A stretch of 64,000 nt of DNA from CAVTPU01 sp963736695 (GCA_963736695.1 CAVTPU010000004.1:2232001-2296000), one strand, 5' to 3'. Shown: positions 1-7,812, numbered from the stretch's first letter. The notes: generated by a model not told the origin, from the letters alone. Made by a program: numbers and translations.

Positions 1-908
1 CGGATGATTCCGGCGCCGATGAGTGCGGCGAGTTCGCGCAGTTGGCCACCGCTGGCCTTGACGAACAGGTAGGAGTACGTGATCCGGTGTCGTCGGGCAC
101 GCCGGCGGATCCGATAGCCCAGGGCGCCCATTGCGAGCCGGATGACCGGGTTGACGTCGAATTCCTTGGCCGAGGCGGGGTCGGGCGGCCCGGCGATGCT
201 GATGACTTTGCCGCCAGGCTTGAGCACCTGCAGGGACTTGTTGAGTGTTTCGCCGCCGACGGTGTCCAGGACGACGTCGTAGTCGTGCAGGATCGTCTCG
301 AACGCCTGTTTCTTATAGTCGACGACGACGTCCGCCCCAAGGCTCCTCACGACGTCGGTCTTCGACGTGCTGACGGTTGTGGCCACACTGGCGCCGAGAT
401 GTTTCGCCAGTTGGATGGCGAAGGTGCCGACGCCGCCGGCGCCGGCGTGGATGAGGACCTTCTGGCCCGGCCGCAGGTGAGCTCGCTCGATGAGGGCCTG
501 CCAGGCGGTCAGTCCGACCAGGGGAATGGAAGCGGCCTCGGCCATGGTGAGCGTGGTCGGCTTGGCCGCCACGTCGTCCTGGCAGACCGCGATGAATTCC
601 GCGAACGTGCCCATCCGGTTCTGGTGCGGGTCTGCGTAGAGTGCGTAGACCTCGTCGCCGACGTTGAACCGGGTCACGCGGGCACCGACAGCGACTACTT
701 CGCCGGCCAGGTCGTGGCCGAGCACGAACGGCACCTGGTACGGCAGAACCGCCTTGAGGTCCCCGTTGCGGATCTTGAGGTCGATCGGGTTGACACTCGT
801 CGCGTGAATCCGGATGAGGACGTCATAATCACCCACCTTCGGATCCGACACATCGCCGGCGCGCACAGTCTCGGCTCCGCCGTACCGTTGGACCACAAAT
901 GCCTTCAT
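1..908 (-). CDS. NADP-dependent MDR-family oxidoreductase (quinone reductase-like), 3' end cut by window
   Basis: The reading frame starts at ATG 908 behind AAGGAG and stays open to the left edge, so the C-terminus is missing. The protein begins MKAFVVQRYGG and has an N-terminal GroES-like fold (GHDLAGEV, then VGDEVYAL). A Rossmann segment follows with the nucleotide-binding motif AGAGGVGTFAIQLAK and a VLDTVGGETL strand. These are hallmarks of zinc-independent quinone oxidoreductases of the medium-chain dehydrogenase superfamily, which reduce quinones or enones with NADPH in the cytosol. No structural-zinc cysteine cluster is visible. It lies next to a short-chain dehydrogenase on the same strand, so both may belong to the TetR-controlled cluster. 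The exact substrate cannot be inferred. Confidence 0.9.
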   Translation of the reverse strand, partial: MKAFVVQRYGGAETVRAGDVSDPKVGDYDVLIRIHATSVNPIDLKIRNGDLKAVLPYQVPFVLGHDLAGEVVAVGARVTRFNVGDEVYALYADPHQNRMGTFAEFIAVCQDDVAAKPTTLTMAEAASIPLVGLTAWQALIERAHLRPGQKVLIHAGAGGVGTFAIQLAKHLGASVATTVSTSKTDVVRSLGADVVVDYKKQAFETILHDYDVVLDTVGGETLNKSLQVLKPGGKVISIAGPPDPASAKEFDVNPVIRLAMGALGYRIRRRARRHRITYSYLFVKASGGQLRELAALIGAGII

Positions 909-1021
909 CGTCTTCTCCTTCATTGTTTCGCGCTGTTCACAGGAGTACAAAGATTGCTTTTTGGTCAGTGCGGTGGCCGCCGCAAGCCTTGTTCCCGGCA
1001 TGGACACTCATGCCCTGACCT

Positions 1022-1726
1022 CTAGGGGAGGAACGGGGCGAGCCGGGTTTCGAACGGCTGGTGAAGGTTGGCGCGGACCGCGCGGGTGACGTCGTCGGCC
1101 AGGATCTCCACGTCCCCTTTCTCGACACCGTCAAGGACCTCGCGGACGACGTCGGCGGGGTTCGACTTGGCGGCGTCGACGCTGGCGGTCATGTCGGTGT
1201 CGACATACCCGACGTGGACTCCGACGACCTGCACGCCTCTGGGTTCGAGTTCCAGCCGCATGGATTCGGTGGCGCTCCACACGGCCGCTTTGGAAACCCC
1301 GTAGGAGCGGCCGATGGGGAGCCAGGACGCGACCGAGGCCATGTTGATCACGATGCCAGAACGCTGCGCCAGGCGATCGGCAAACGCCGAGGTCACGGCG
1401 AGCGTGCCGAACAGGTTCGTCTCCAGTTCGCCCCGCAGGGTGGCAGTATCGGAGTCGAGGACCGAAGCACCGCGGGCGATGCCGGCGTTGTTCACCACGA
1501 CGCTCACGTCGTGCGCGGTCTCGGCGACGCGGGCTACCGAGCCGGCGTCGGTGACGTCGAGCTGCAGCGAGACCACGCGAGGGTCGTCGGCGACGATTGT
1601 CTGCGGGTCGCGGGCGGCGGCATAGACCTTCGCGACGCCGCGGTCGAGAAGCTGACGGACGAATTCCCGGCCGATGCCGCGGTTGGCGCCGGTGACGAGG
1701 ACGGTCTGGTTGACGAGCTGAGTCAT
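1022..1726 (-). CDS. SDR family NAD(P)-dependent oxidoreductase
   Basis: This 234-residue protein is a classical short-chain dehydrogenase. The cofactor loop TGANRGIG is at residues 12-19, NNAG at 79-82, and the catalytic pair is YGVSK at 142-146 with a serine strand around 128-131. The usual family length is about 250, so it is complete. It would oxidise or reduce a hydroxyl/keto substrate with NAD(P)H. It is divergent from the TetR gene that starts near 1933, and the 200-bp region between them carries operator-like palindromes. Control by that TetR protein is therefore likely (inference). The substrate is unknown. Confidence 0.92.
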   Translation of the reverse strand: MTQLVNQTVLVTGANRGIGREFVRQLLDRGVAKVYAAARDPQTIVADDPRVVSLQLDVTDAGSVARVAETAHDVSVVVNNAGIARGASVLDSDTATLRGELETNLFGTLAVTSAFADRLAQRSGIVINMASVASWLPIGRSYGVSKAAVWSATESMRLELEPRGVQVVGVHVGYVDTDMTASVDAAKSNPADVVREVLDGVEKGDVEILADDVTRAVRANLHQPFETRLAPFLP

Positions 1727-1790
1727 GTCATTCTCCGGTGGTCAGTGCGCTCGGTCGACCTCGGGTTCACGGTCGGCGTCGAGGACGAGT

Positions 1791-1878
1791 GGGCAATTAA
1801 ATTACACTCGTACGACCATAGGCTGGGAGGGCGGCCGGTGGCAAGTCACTGGGCAAAATTAAATTATGAACGTACGCT
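1791..1878. repeat. Imperfect direct repeat in the SDR/TetR divergent promoter region
   Basis: Two copies of a 26-28 base element lie in the same orientation, 60 bp apart. Copy 1 (1791-1816) begins GGGCAATTAAATTA and runs into CTCGTACG. Copy 2 (1851-1878) begins GGGCAAAATTAAATTA and runs into AACGTACG. The AT-rich cores stand out in otherwise GC-rich DNA. Each copy ends in a TetR-operator-like half-site. The spacing is close to six helical turns, which would put both copies on the same DNA face. Confidence 0.6.
1802..1821. promoter_or_regulatory. Candidate TetR operator, copy 1
   Basis: The bases from TTACACTCGT to ACGACCATAG match the 20-bp palindrome TTAYGRTCRTAYGAYCRTAA at 17 of 20 positions. 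The site lies between the divergent SDR and TetR genes, about 75 bp upstream of the SDR start and 110 bp upstream of the TetR start. Confidence 0.55.
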
Positions 1879-1883
1879 TAATC
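1864..1883. promoter_or_regulatory. Candidate TetR operator half-site, copy 2
   Basis: The left half TTATGAACGT matches nine of ten positions of the shared operator half TTAYGRTCRT. The right half is poor (about five of ten). It lies 50-70 bp upstream of the TetR start, at the end of the second direct-repeat copy, so it may be an autoregulatory half-site. Confidence 0.35.
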
Positions 1884-1932
1884 CGATCGGGCGGCGGACG
1901 AAGCGCCCTGCCGGCGGGTGAGGGAGTGTGCG

Positions 1933-2517
1933 GTGCGATACGACAGAGAGCGCAAGCAGGTCACGCGGCGGCGGATCGTCGAGGCGGCCGGGCGCCGGTT
2001 CAAGGCCGACGGCATCAACGGCTCGGGAATCGCAGCCCTCATGGCCGACGTGGGACTGACCAACGGCGCGTTCTATGTCCACTTCGACTCCAAGGACGAC
2101 TTGGTCGTCGCCGCAGTCGCCGACCAGCTCCGCGAACAGCGAGAGGACCTAAGCACGGCGGCACCCGGACCGGCCGGAGCCGAGCAGTTCCTGCGGGATT
2201 ACCTCTCGGCCCACCATCGCGACCGTCCTGGGGATGGTTGCCCGTCTGCCGCTCTGCTCGACGAGATCGCCCGCAGCGCGGACGCGACCAAGCGTGCGTA
2301 CACCGACGGCGTGCTGGCCGTCATCGACGACGTCGCGGCCCGGCTGGTGCCCGACGATCCGCAGTCGGCGCGTGCGCGGACGCTCAGCATCTACGCCCTG
2401 ATGGTCGGGACGCTGCAGCTCTCCCGCGCCCTGGCTGATCAACAGCTCGCCGACATCGTCCTCGAACAGGGCATCCAGAGCGCCCTCACCCTGCTCGCCG
2501 CCGAAGGCCAGCGATAG
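1933..2517 (+). CDS. TetR/AcrR family transcriptional regulator (first of two paralogues)
   Basis: The 194-residue protein starts at GTG 1933 (VRYDRERKQ), chosen because a GAGGGAG site lies just upstream and because it matches the N-terminus of the paralogue at 4605-5177. GTG 1918 would add five residues. The N-terminal helix-turn-helix occupies about residues 10-55 (TRRRIVEAA, then GLTNGAFYVHFDSKDDLV), and a ligand-binding helical domain follows. It most likely represses the divergent SDR and neighbouring enzymes. The paralogue shares nearly the whole DNA-reading segment (TNGAFY-HF-SKDDLV), so the two may read related operators. The ligand is unknown. Confidence 0.92.
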   Translation: MRYDRERKQVTRRRIVEAAGRRFKADGINGSGIAALMADVGLTNGAFYVHFDSKDDLVVAAVADQLREQREDLSTAAPGPAGAEQFLRDYLSAHHRDRPGDGCPSAALLDEIARSADATKRAYTDGVLAVIDDVAARLVPDDPQSARARTLSIYALMVGTLQLSRALADQQLADIVLEQGIQSALTLLAAEGQR

Positions 2518-2558
2518 CGCGGGCTCAAGGTCGGGCTTGCCTCCAGCCACTTCTCAGA

Positions 2559-2578
2559 TTATGGTCGTATGATCGTAA
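2559..2578. promoter_or_regulatory. Candidate TetR operator, best copy, before the enoyl-CoA hydratase gene
   Basis: TTATGGTCGTATGATCGTAA fits the degenerate palindrome TTAYGRTCRTAYGAYCRTAA at all 20 positions. It lies 95 bp upstream of the enoyl-CoA hydratase start, in a 155-bp gap that otherwise holds no gene. Similar sites occur at 1802, 1864 and 3591, all in promoter regions of this cluster. Confidence 0.6.
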
Positions 2579-2672
2579 GCCAATACCTGCCTCGACGGAC
2601 CGATCTTCATGCCTGAGCGGGTTACCTGCCCGTCGATCTCGATCGAGCGACGACCACGAAAAGAGCTATTCC

Positions 2673-3503
2673 ATGAGCCAGTCCAGCACGATCCGCCTCG
2701 AACGCACGACCCCGCGAACCGCCAGGATCACGTTCGCGAACCCGCCGATGAACTTGGTGGTTTCTGAGACCGTGGTGGCGTTGCACGACATCGTCCGCAG
2801 ACTCGACAACGACCCCGATATTCAGGTCGTCGTGTTCGCCAGCGAGGTCCCCGACTTCTTCTTCAACCACTTCGATGGTGCCGAGACCGGCAACCTGCCG
2901 GTTCCCGAACACGAGGACGACGCACCGGTCTGGACCGACATGGTCCTGCGGTTGAGCAAGGCGTCCTACGTCAGCATCGCGGCCATCCGTGGCCGCACCC
3001 GCGGCGCCGGCAACGAACTGGCCCTCGCCTGCGACCTGCGCTACGCCAGCCGCGAGAAGGCGCTCTTCGGCCAACCCGAGGTCGGCGTCGGCATTGTCCC
3101 CGGCGGCGGCGGTGCCGAGCGACTCCCGCGGTTCATCGGCCGGGACCGGGCGCTCGAGGCGATCCTCGGCAGCGCCGACTACGACGCCGACCTGGCCGAG
3201 CGCTGGGGATGGGTCACCCGCAGCCTGCCGGACGCGGAACTCGACGCCTTCGTCGACGCGACGGTCGCTCGGCTGGCTTCCTTCGACCGGCAGGCGTTGG
3301 CGACCGCCAAGACGATGGTCGGCCGGGCCACCCTGCCGCCGGACGCCGACCTGATCGCCTCCTACAACGCGTTCGTGGACTCGCTGACCGGCCCGGGACT
3401 CCTGCCGCGGGCGATGGCGCTCGGCGCACTCGCCGCCGACAAGGGCCTGGACGTCGAATACCGACTGGGCGAATACCTCGGCGTGATCAACCAGAACCTC
3501 TGA
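2673..3503 (+). CDS. Enoyl-CoA hydratase/isomerase family protein
   Basis: The 276-residue protein is a crotonase-fold enzyme. The oxyanion-hole segment IRGRTRGAGNELALACD is at about residues 105-121, and a second motif FGQPEVGVGIVPGGGG is at 132-147. Glutamates 115 and 136 sit at the positions of the two catalytic glutamates of true enoyl-CoA hydratases, so hydratase activity on an enoyl-CoA thioester is plausible. It is preceded by the best copy of the TetR operator and followed by an alpha/beta hydrolase gene on the same strand. No other beta-oxidation enzyme is adjacent, so the pathway is unclear. The start is ATG 2673; the ribosome site is weak. Confidence 0.9.
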   Translation: MSQSSTIRLERTTPRTARITFANPPMNLVVSETVVALHDIVRRLDNDPDIQVVVFASEVPDFFFNHFDGAETGNLPVPEHEDDAPVWTDMVLRLSKASYVSIAAIRGRTRGAGNELALACDLRYASREKALFGQPEVGVGIVPGGGGAERLPRFIGRDRALEAILGSADYDADLAERWGWVTRSLPDAELDAFVDATVARLASFDRQALATAKTMVGRATLPPDADLIASYNAFVDSLTGPGLLPRAMALGALAADKGLDVEYRLGEYLGVINQNL

Positions 3504-3509
3504 TCGTTT

Positions 3510-3537
3510 CTCTCCACGACGGCGAGAGTCTGGAGAG
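3510..3537 (+). terminator. Weak stem-loop after the enoyl-CoA hydratase gene
   Basis: CTCTCCA (3510-3516) pairs perfectly with TGGAGAG (3531-3537) around a 14-base loop. It begins seven bases after the stop codon. The 7-bp stem is short and no T-run follows, so it may only attenuate transcription. Confidence 0.3.
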
Positions 3538-3590
3538 CCGCGCCACATCGTCGCGCTTGCCGGGCTGCCATAGCTTGTGGGAACTTTGCA

Positions 3591-3610
3591 TTACGGTCAT
3601 ACTTTAATCG
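3591..3610. promoter_or_regulatory. Candidate TetR operator half-site before the alpha/beta hydrolase gene
   Basis: The left half TTACGGTCAT matches all ten positions of the operator half TTAYGRTCRT. The right half matches about five of ten. It lies 43-62 bp upstream of the hydrolase start at 3653, which suits a repressor site over a promoter. Confidence 0.4.
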
Positions 3611-3652
3611 ACAGGGCAGCTGCCAGCGCCTCACCCAAAGGGGAAGACGGAT

Positions 3653-4519
3653 ATGAACCACCGCCAGGAAGCACCAAACAACGCGAACACGTCGTACAAG
3701 AACGCGCCCACCCGTACCGTCTCCGCCGGTGGCGTGCAGTTCGCCTACCGCGAGCTCGGCCCGAGGACCGGCGTCCCGGTGGTCTTCCTGAACCACCTGG
3801 CCGCGGTCCTCGACAACTGGGACCCTCGGGTCGTTGACGGGATCGCCGCCACCCACCGGGTCATCACGTTCGACAACCGGGGCGTCGGCGCCTCCACCGG
3901 CACGACACCGAAGACCCTTCAGGCGATGGCGTCCGACGCCGTGACGTTCATCCGGGCGCTCGGCCTCAAGCAGGTCGACCTGCTGGGCTTCTCCATGGGC
4001 GGCATGATCGCCCAGGTGATCGTCCAGGACGAACCTCAGCTCGTCCGCAAGCTGATCCTGGCCGGCACCGGACCCGCTGGCGGCGAGGGCATCACAAACG
4101 TCACCCGACTCTCGCACCTCGACACCGTCCGAGCGCTGCTCACGCTGCAGGACCCGAAACAGTTCCTCTTCTTCACCAGAACCCCCAGCGGCCGCCAGGC
4201 GGGCAAGCAGTTCCTGGCCCGCCTCAAGGAACGCACCGACAACCGGGACAAGTCGATCTCGGTCAAGTCCTACCTCACCCAGCTCTCAGCCATCCACCGC
4301 TGGGGCCTGGAACGGCCACAGGACCTCTCCGTCATCCGCCAACCCGTGCTCGTCGCCAACGGCGAGAGCGACCGGATGGTGCCCAGCCAGAACTCGCACG
4401 ACCTGGCCCGACGCCTGCCCAACAGCGACCTGGTCATCTACCCCGACGCCGGTCACGGCGGCATCTTCCAGTTTCACGCGCAGTTCGTCGCCAAAGCGCT
4501 TGAATTCCTTCAGCGGTAA
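3653..4519 (+). CDS. Alpha/beta fold hydrolase
   Basis: This 288-residue enzyme has the nucleophile elbow GFSMGG at residues 112-117 (Ser114), acid D240 in NGESDRM and His268 in DAGHGG, giving a full catalytic triad. The oxyanion strand VVFLNHLA and the FDNRGVGAS loop at about 73-82 resemble haloperoxidase-like and esterase-like members. It probably hydrolyses an ester or lactone in the cytosol, since no signal peptide is seen. It is preceded by a TetR-operator half-site and followed by a strong terminator that separates it from a convergent TetR gene. The substrate cannot be named. Confidence 0.92.
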   Translation: MNHRQEAPNNANTSYKNAPTRTVSAGGVQFAYRELGPRTGVPVVFLNHLAAVLDNWDPRVVDGIAATHRVITFDNRGVGASTGTTPKTLQAMASDAVTFIRALGLKQVDLLGFSMGGMIAQVIVQDEPQLVRKLILAGTGPAGGEGITNVTRLSHLDTVRALLTLQDPKQFLFFTRTPSGRQAGKQFLARLKERTDNRDKSISVKSYLTQLSAIHRWGLERPQDLSVIRQPVLVANGESDRMVPSQNSHDLARRLPNSDLVIYPDAGHGGIFQFHAQFVAKALEFLQR

Positions 4520-4532
4520 CGCGAGAAGAGGA

Positions 4533-4572
4533 CCGGCCCCTCGCCGTGGCAACACACGGATCGAGGGGCCGG
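4533..4572. terminator. Strong bidirectional hairpin between hydrolase and TetR genes
   Basis: CCGGCCCCTCG pairs with CGAGGGGCCGG, and an inner CCGTG/CACGG pair continues the stem around a GCAACA loop. It sits between two convergent genes (stops at 4519 and 4605), as expected of a shared terminator. Confidence 0.75.
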
Positions 4573-4604
4573 CAGTGCAGATCCGGACTGCACCGCCACG
4601 ATGC

Positions 4605-5177
4605 TCAGCGAAGGAACACGAGGGCGTTCTGGAGGCCGCGTTCGAGGACCTCGTCGGCGAACTTCGGGTCGGACAGGGCGCGAGACAGCTGCAACGCGCC
4701 CACCGCCATCGTGTAGAGCGCGAGCGCCTTGCCGTACGCGGATTGCGGATCCTTGGGAGCCAAACGGCCGGCGATCTCGTCCACAATGGCTCGCACGCCA
4801 TCGGTGTAGGCGTCTTTAGTCTCGGCCGGGCAGCGCCCAATCTCGTCGAGCAGGGCGGCGGCGGGGCATCCGGCGCCGGGGTTGTCCCGGTGTTCAGGCG
4901 ACAGGTATTCCCGTAGGAACTCCTCCAAACCTGCCCGTCCGGGAGCCAGCTCACTGAAACTCCGCGCCTGGGCGCCCAACTGGTCGGCGATCACGTTGGC
5001 GACGAGGTCGTCCTTGGACGTGAAGTGGGCGTAGAACGCGCCGTTGGTGAGCCCCGCGTCGGCCATCAACGTGGCCACGCCGGAGCCGTCGATGCCGTCG
5101 GTCTTGAGTCGCTGGCCGGCCGTATCGAGGATCCGCCGCCGCGTCGCCTCCTTGTGCTCCTTGCCGTAACGCGCCAT
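4605..5177 (-). CDS. TetR/AcrR family transcriptional regulator (second paralogue)
   Basis: This 190-residue protein starts MARYGKEHKEATRRRIL. It shares most of its first 60 residues with the TetR protein at 1933-2517 (DGI-GSG-A-LMAD-GLTNGAFY-HF-SKDDLV), followed by a diverged ligand domain. Such proteins repress genes for efflux, redox or acyl metabolism until a ligand binds. It is convergent with the hydrolase gene and divergent from the toxin-antitoxin pair, with only 57 bp between the two starts. The duplication of regulators in one small cluster suggests two ligands feeding a shared set of operators (inference). Confidence 0.92.
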   Translation of the reverse strand: MARYGKEHKEATRRRILDTAGQRLKTDGIDGSGVATLMADAGLTNGAFYAHFTSKDDLVANVIADQLGAQARSFSELAPGRAGLEEFLREYLSPEHRDNPGAGCPAAALLDEIGRCPAETKDAYTDGVRAIVDEIAGRLAPKDPQSAYGKALALYTMAVGALQLSRALSDPKFADEVLERGLQNALVFLR

Positions 5178-5234
5178 CGGGACTCCATCTTCAGCTGGAT
5201 ACGGCCGATACCTAGGGCCAGGATACCCGATGAC

Positions 5235-5504
5235 ATGACGTACATAATTTTACGGTTGTGGACTGACGCGCTCGATGATCTCGACCTGCCACAGGCGTTC
5301 TTCGCTGCGCGATCGGAACTGGCCGCGCACATACCCGCAGCGGCGCTGGTATCGATGGCCGACTACCAGGCACTCGAGGATGCCGCCGACGTCGTCCTGG
5401 CGCGAGAAGCCGCAGCCGTCCTTCGGGAAGAGAGCGATGGTCGCCGCTACTCCTTGGCCGAGGTCATCGCTGACGTGTTCGCCGAACAGACTGATGCGGC
5501 GTGA
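5235..5504 (+). CDS. Putative antitoxin of a RelE-type toxin-antitoxin pair
   Basis: The 89-residue frame starts at ATG 5235 and ends in a 4-base overlap (GTGA) with the toxin gene. The segment PAAALVSMADYQALEDA resembles the end of the Phd/YefM DNA-binding fold, where family members read P-A-V-L-I-S-x-x-D-Y-x-S-L-E-E. The acidic C-terminal helix (AEVIADVFAEQTDAA) would wrap the toxin. The usual stretch between the first helix and the PAA strand (THERVTVTRHGR-like) is missing. The N-terminal fold may therefore be shortened, or the true start may differ. The role rests mainly on context. Confidence 0.6.
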   Translation: MTYIILRLWTDALDDLDLPQAFFAARSELAAHIPAAALVSMADYQALEDAADVVLAREAAAVLREESDGRRYSLAEVIADVFAEQTDAA

Positions 5505-5770
5505 AGTATCAGTTCGAGTTCCTGCCATCGGCGCGTCGCCAGTTGATGGCGATCGAACAACCTCAAGCCCTACATATCCTCACCTGCTTGGCGCGGCTCG
5601 GCGACGATCCATACCGTGAGGACGCCGATGTCAAGAAGCTCGCCGGATCAGACGGCCTTTACCGACTCCGGGTCGGCAACTACCGGGTGGCATACCAAAT
5701 CGACAACGGCCGGCTCGTGATCCTCGTCGTGAAGATCGCCCACCGGCGAGAGGTCTGCCGGGGCTTGTAG
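5501..5770 (+). CDS. RelE/ParE superfamily toxin
   Basis: The 89-residue protein (MKYQFEFLPSARRQLMAI) has the RelE pattern: an early F-x-P-S-A-R-R-Q-L helix, a DVKKLAGSDGLYRLRVGNYRVAYQI core and a terminal VKIAHRREV strand. The R-x-G-x-Y-R-V segment and the late H-R-R-x-V are typical of RelE ribosome-dependent mRNA endoribonucleases. It starts at GTG 5501 inside the antitoxin stop codon, so translation is coupled. The pair lies at the edge of a region that looks acquired. Confidence 0.88.
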   Translation: MKYQFEFLPSARRQLMAIEQPQALHILTCLARLGDDPYREDADVKKLAGSDGLYRLRVGNYRVAYQIDNGRLVILVVKIAHRREVCRGL

Positions 5771-5868
5771 CGCGCTCTTCAGGAGACGCCAGTGTTTTCC
5801 AAGACTCGGATGCGTGAGGATCGTGAACTAGACCGGGCCAGGCGAGCGTTCGCTGGAGTCAAACCCAC

Positions 5869-7812
5869 TTGGCCGACGCCGCCGCCAGGACGCGGTCGCC
5901 GTCGGCCGCATCGACGTGGAGGATGAGCGCAGATACGTCGGCCGTGACCTTATCCGTGGCGATCAAGGCGAAATTCTGTCATCGGTTGGCGACAGACGCC
6001 GCGATACCGTTCTTTGCGGCGACGCATGCAGAGCCAATGGGCGTCTCACGCAAACGCAGCTTCCAGTGCACCGACAACAAGATCATAGATCTTGCCGATG
6101 TCCTATTCGGGATCGAGCCCGAGAAGGTGGACGAGTTTTTGCATCGTGTCTTGTCACGCGCCCGTACCGGCACCATGCAGGACATCGTCGCCACGATCCA
6201 GGCAGCGCAGTATGACGTGATCCGCGCACCCTTCGACCAGGTCACCGTCATCGAAGGCGGGCCTGGCACCGGGAAGACCGCCATCGCACTGCACAGGGTG
6301 TCATGGATGCTGGCTCGGGAAGGCATGCGACTGCGAGCCGGCGATCTCCTCATAGTCGGCCCCTCGCCGACCTTCACCCGATACATCCGGGATGTCCTTC
6401 CCAGCCTCGGCGACTCGGATGTACCGATTCGGGACATCGATCAGCTCACTCCGGACGTACCAAACAAAGGCAGACAAGAGCGTACGCATGTCGCGGCCTT
6501 GAAGGGCGACGCGCGGATGGCGGTTGTGTTGGCTCGGTCGCTTGAGGCCCGCGTCGGTGCCCCGCAGCCAGTCGAGAGACTGCGCTGGGACGGACGTTTC
6601 GTCAGCATCCCGGGAGCCGACATCACCGTCCTCATCGACGAGTGTCGTACCCTATCCTTGCCCTACCATGATCGACGCACTCACTTCTCAACGAGACTCG
6701 CCGAACTCGTCGCGCAACGAAACGGTCGCCCGGTCGGCGCGTCAGCGCTGGCGAACCTGCTGGACCGGCTGTGGCCTCCGCAGTCGCCTGCGGCGTTCCT
6801 TCGTGAACTACTCGGTTCGCGGCGCCGGTTAGCCGCAGCTGCCGACGGCACACTCACGTCGGAGGAGGTTTCCCTTCTCTATCGCCAGGGCGCGGCACGG
6901 GTGAACGACGAGGTATGGTCCACATCGGACCTATACCTGCTGGACGAGCTCCACCATCTCGTTACCGGGGACACCGCGACCTACCGACACATCGTGGTGG
7001 ACGAGGCGCAGGATCTGTCCCCAATGCAGCTTAGAAGCGTGGCCCGTCGCTCGGCCACCGGTTCCATCACAGTCGCGGGCGATATTGCACAGTCCACCGG
7101 GCTCTGGGCGCGCGACGAGTGGGGAGACCTCACTCAGCATCTGCCGGCCAAGCTACCCGTCGTGATCGAAAATCTGCGGTACGGCTACCGGGTGCCCCGA
7201 CCCGCGTACGAATTGGCTGCCCAACTTCTCCCAGCGGCCGCACCAACCATTCGACCACCCGAGCTGGTCCGCGATGGTCCGGCCCCAACGGTCCACCAGG
7301 TGGGGCTTCATGAGCGAGGTGACCGGGTCGTGGCCGCTGCGATGGTCCACACCAGGGCTGGCCGATTCGTGGGAATCGTATGTCCGGGCCGCTGCCGGCG
7401 TGAAGTCGAAACGGCGTTGGAAAAGGCTTCGGTAGCCTGGAGCCCTGCCGAACCGCTCGGCTTCGGCACGGTCAACCTCTTGAGCCCGGCTGAGGCGAAG
7501 GGCCTCGAATTCGACGCCGTCGTGGTAGTCGAGCCCGAATTGATTGTGGCCGAAACTAGTCGCGGCCTACGCATGCTGTACGTCGCGCTGACGCGGACAA
7601 CCGGATATCTCGACGTCGTGGCCGCCGGGAATCCCTTGCCGCTTGCGTCGGCCGCCTCTCACGGCGCGGACGGGCCGCGCGAACCGTCCGTTGACCGGGA
7701 TCAACGCAACCACGACCTAGCCGCACACGTCATCGGCCAGATACGAGCCGCTGCCGCGCCCAAAGATTGGCCAGACGTTTTGGCCGAGATAGCCCGCCAG
7801 CTAGAACCGTGA
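5869..7812 (+). CDS. HelD-family ATPase (UvrD-like), frameshifted at the N-terminus
   Basis: The frame encodes an intact superfamily 1 ATPase core: Walker A GGPGTGKTAIALHR, Walker B VVDEAQDLSPMQL, late motifs AEAKGLEFDAVVVVEPE and RMLYVALTRT. This is the order of HelD proteins, which recycle stalled RNA polymerase. HelD proteins begin with a clamp region. Here its remnant (VAVGRIDVEDERRYVGRDL) reads in a different frame at about 5892-5985 and joins the main frame only near 5990 (AAIPFFAATHAEPMG). The first 40 residues of the frame as given are therefore probably not native. Either a real frameshift or a sequencing error is possible, and ATG 6037 is another start. The 3' end overlaps the convergent gene by 12 bases. 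Confidence 0.75.
   Translation: MADAAARTRSPSAASTWRMSADTSAVTLSVAIKAKFCHRLATDAAIPFFAATHAEPMGVSRKRSFQCTDNKIIDLADVLFGIEPEKVDEFLHRVLSRARTGTMQDIVATIQAAQYDVIRAPFDQVTVIEGGPGTGKTAIALHRVSWMLAREGMRLRAGDLLIVGPSPTFTRYIRDVLPSLGDSDVPIRDIDQLTPDVPNKGRQERTHVAALKGDARMAVVLARSLEARVGAPQPVERLRWDGRFVSIPGADITVLIDECRTLSLPYHDRRTHFSTRLAELVAQRNGRPVGASALANLLDRLWPPQSPAAFLRELLGSRRRLAAAADGTLTSEEVSLLYRQGAARVNDEVWSTSDLYLLDELHHLVTGDTATYRHIVVDEAQDLSPMQLRSVARRSATGSITVAGDIAQSTGLWARDEWGDLTQHLPAKLPVVIENLRYGYRVPRPAYELAAQLLPAAAPTIRPPELVRDGPAPTVHQVGLHERGDRVVAAAMVHTRAGRFVGIVCPGRCRREVETALEKASVAWSPAEPLGFGTVNLLSPAEAKGLEFDAVVVVEPELIVAETSRGLRMLYVALTRTTGYLDVVAAGNPLPLASAASHGADGPREPSVDRDQRNHDLAAHVIGQIRAAAAPKDWPDVLAEIARQLEP

Noticed and set aside
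42..1921. Long plus-strand open frames opposite the MDR and SDR genes
   Set aside because: They lie opposite genes with clear catalytic motifs, have no recognisable domains, and arise from GC-rich codon use in the true frames.
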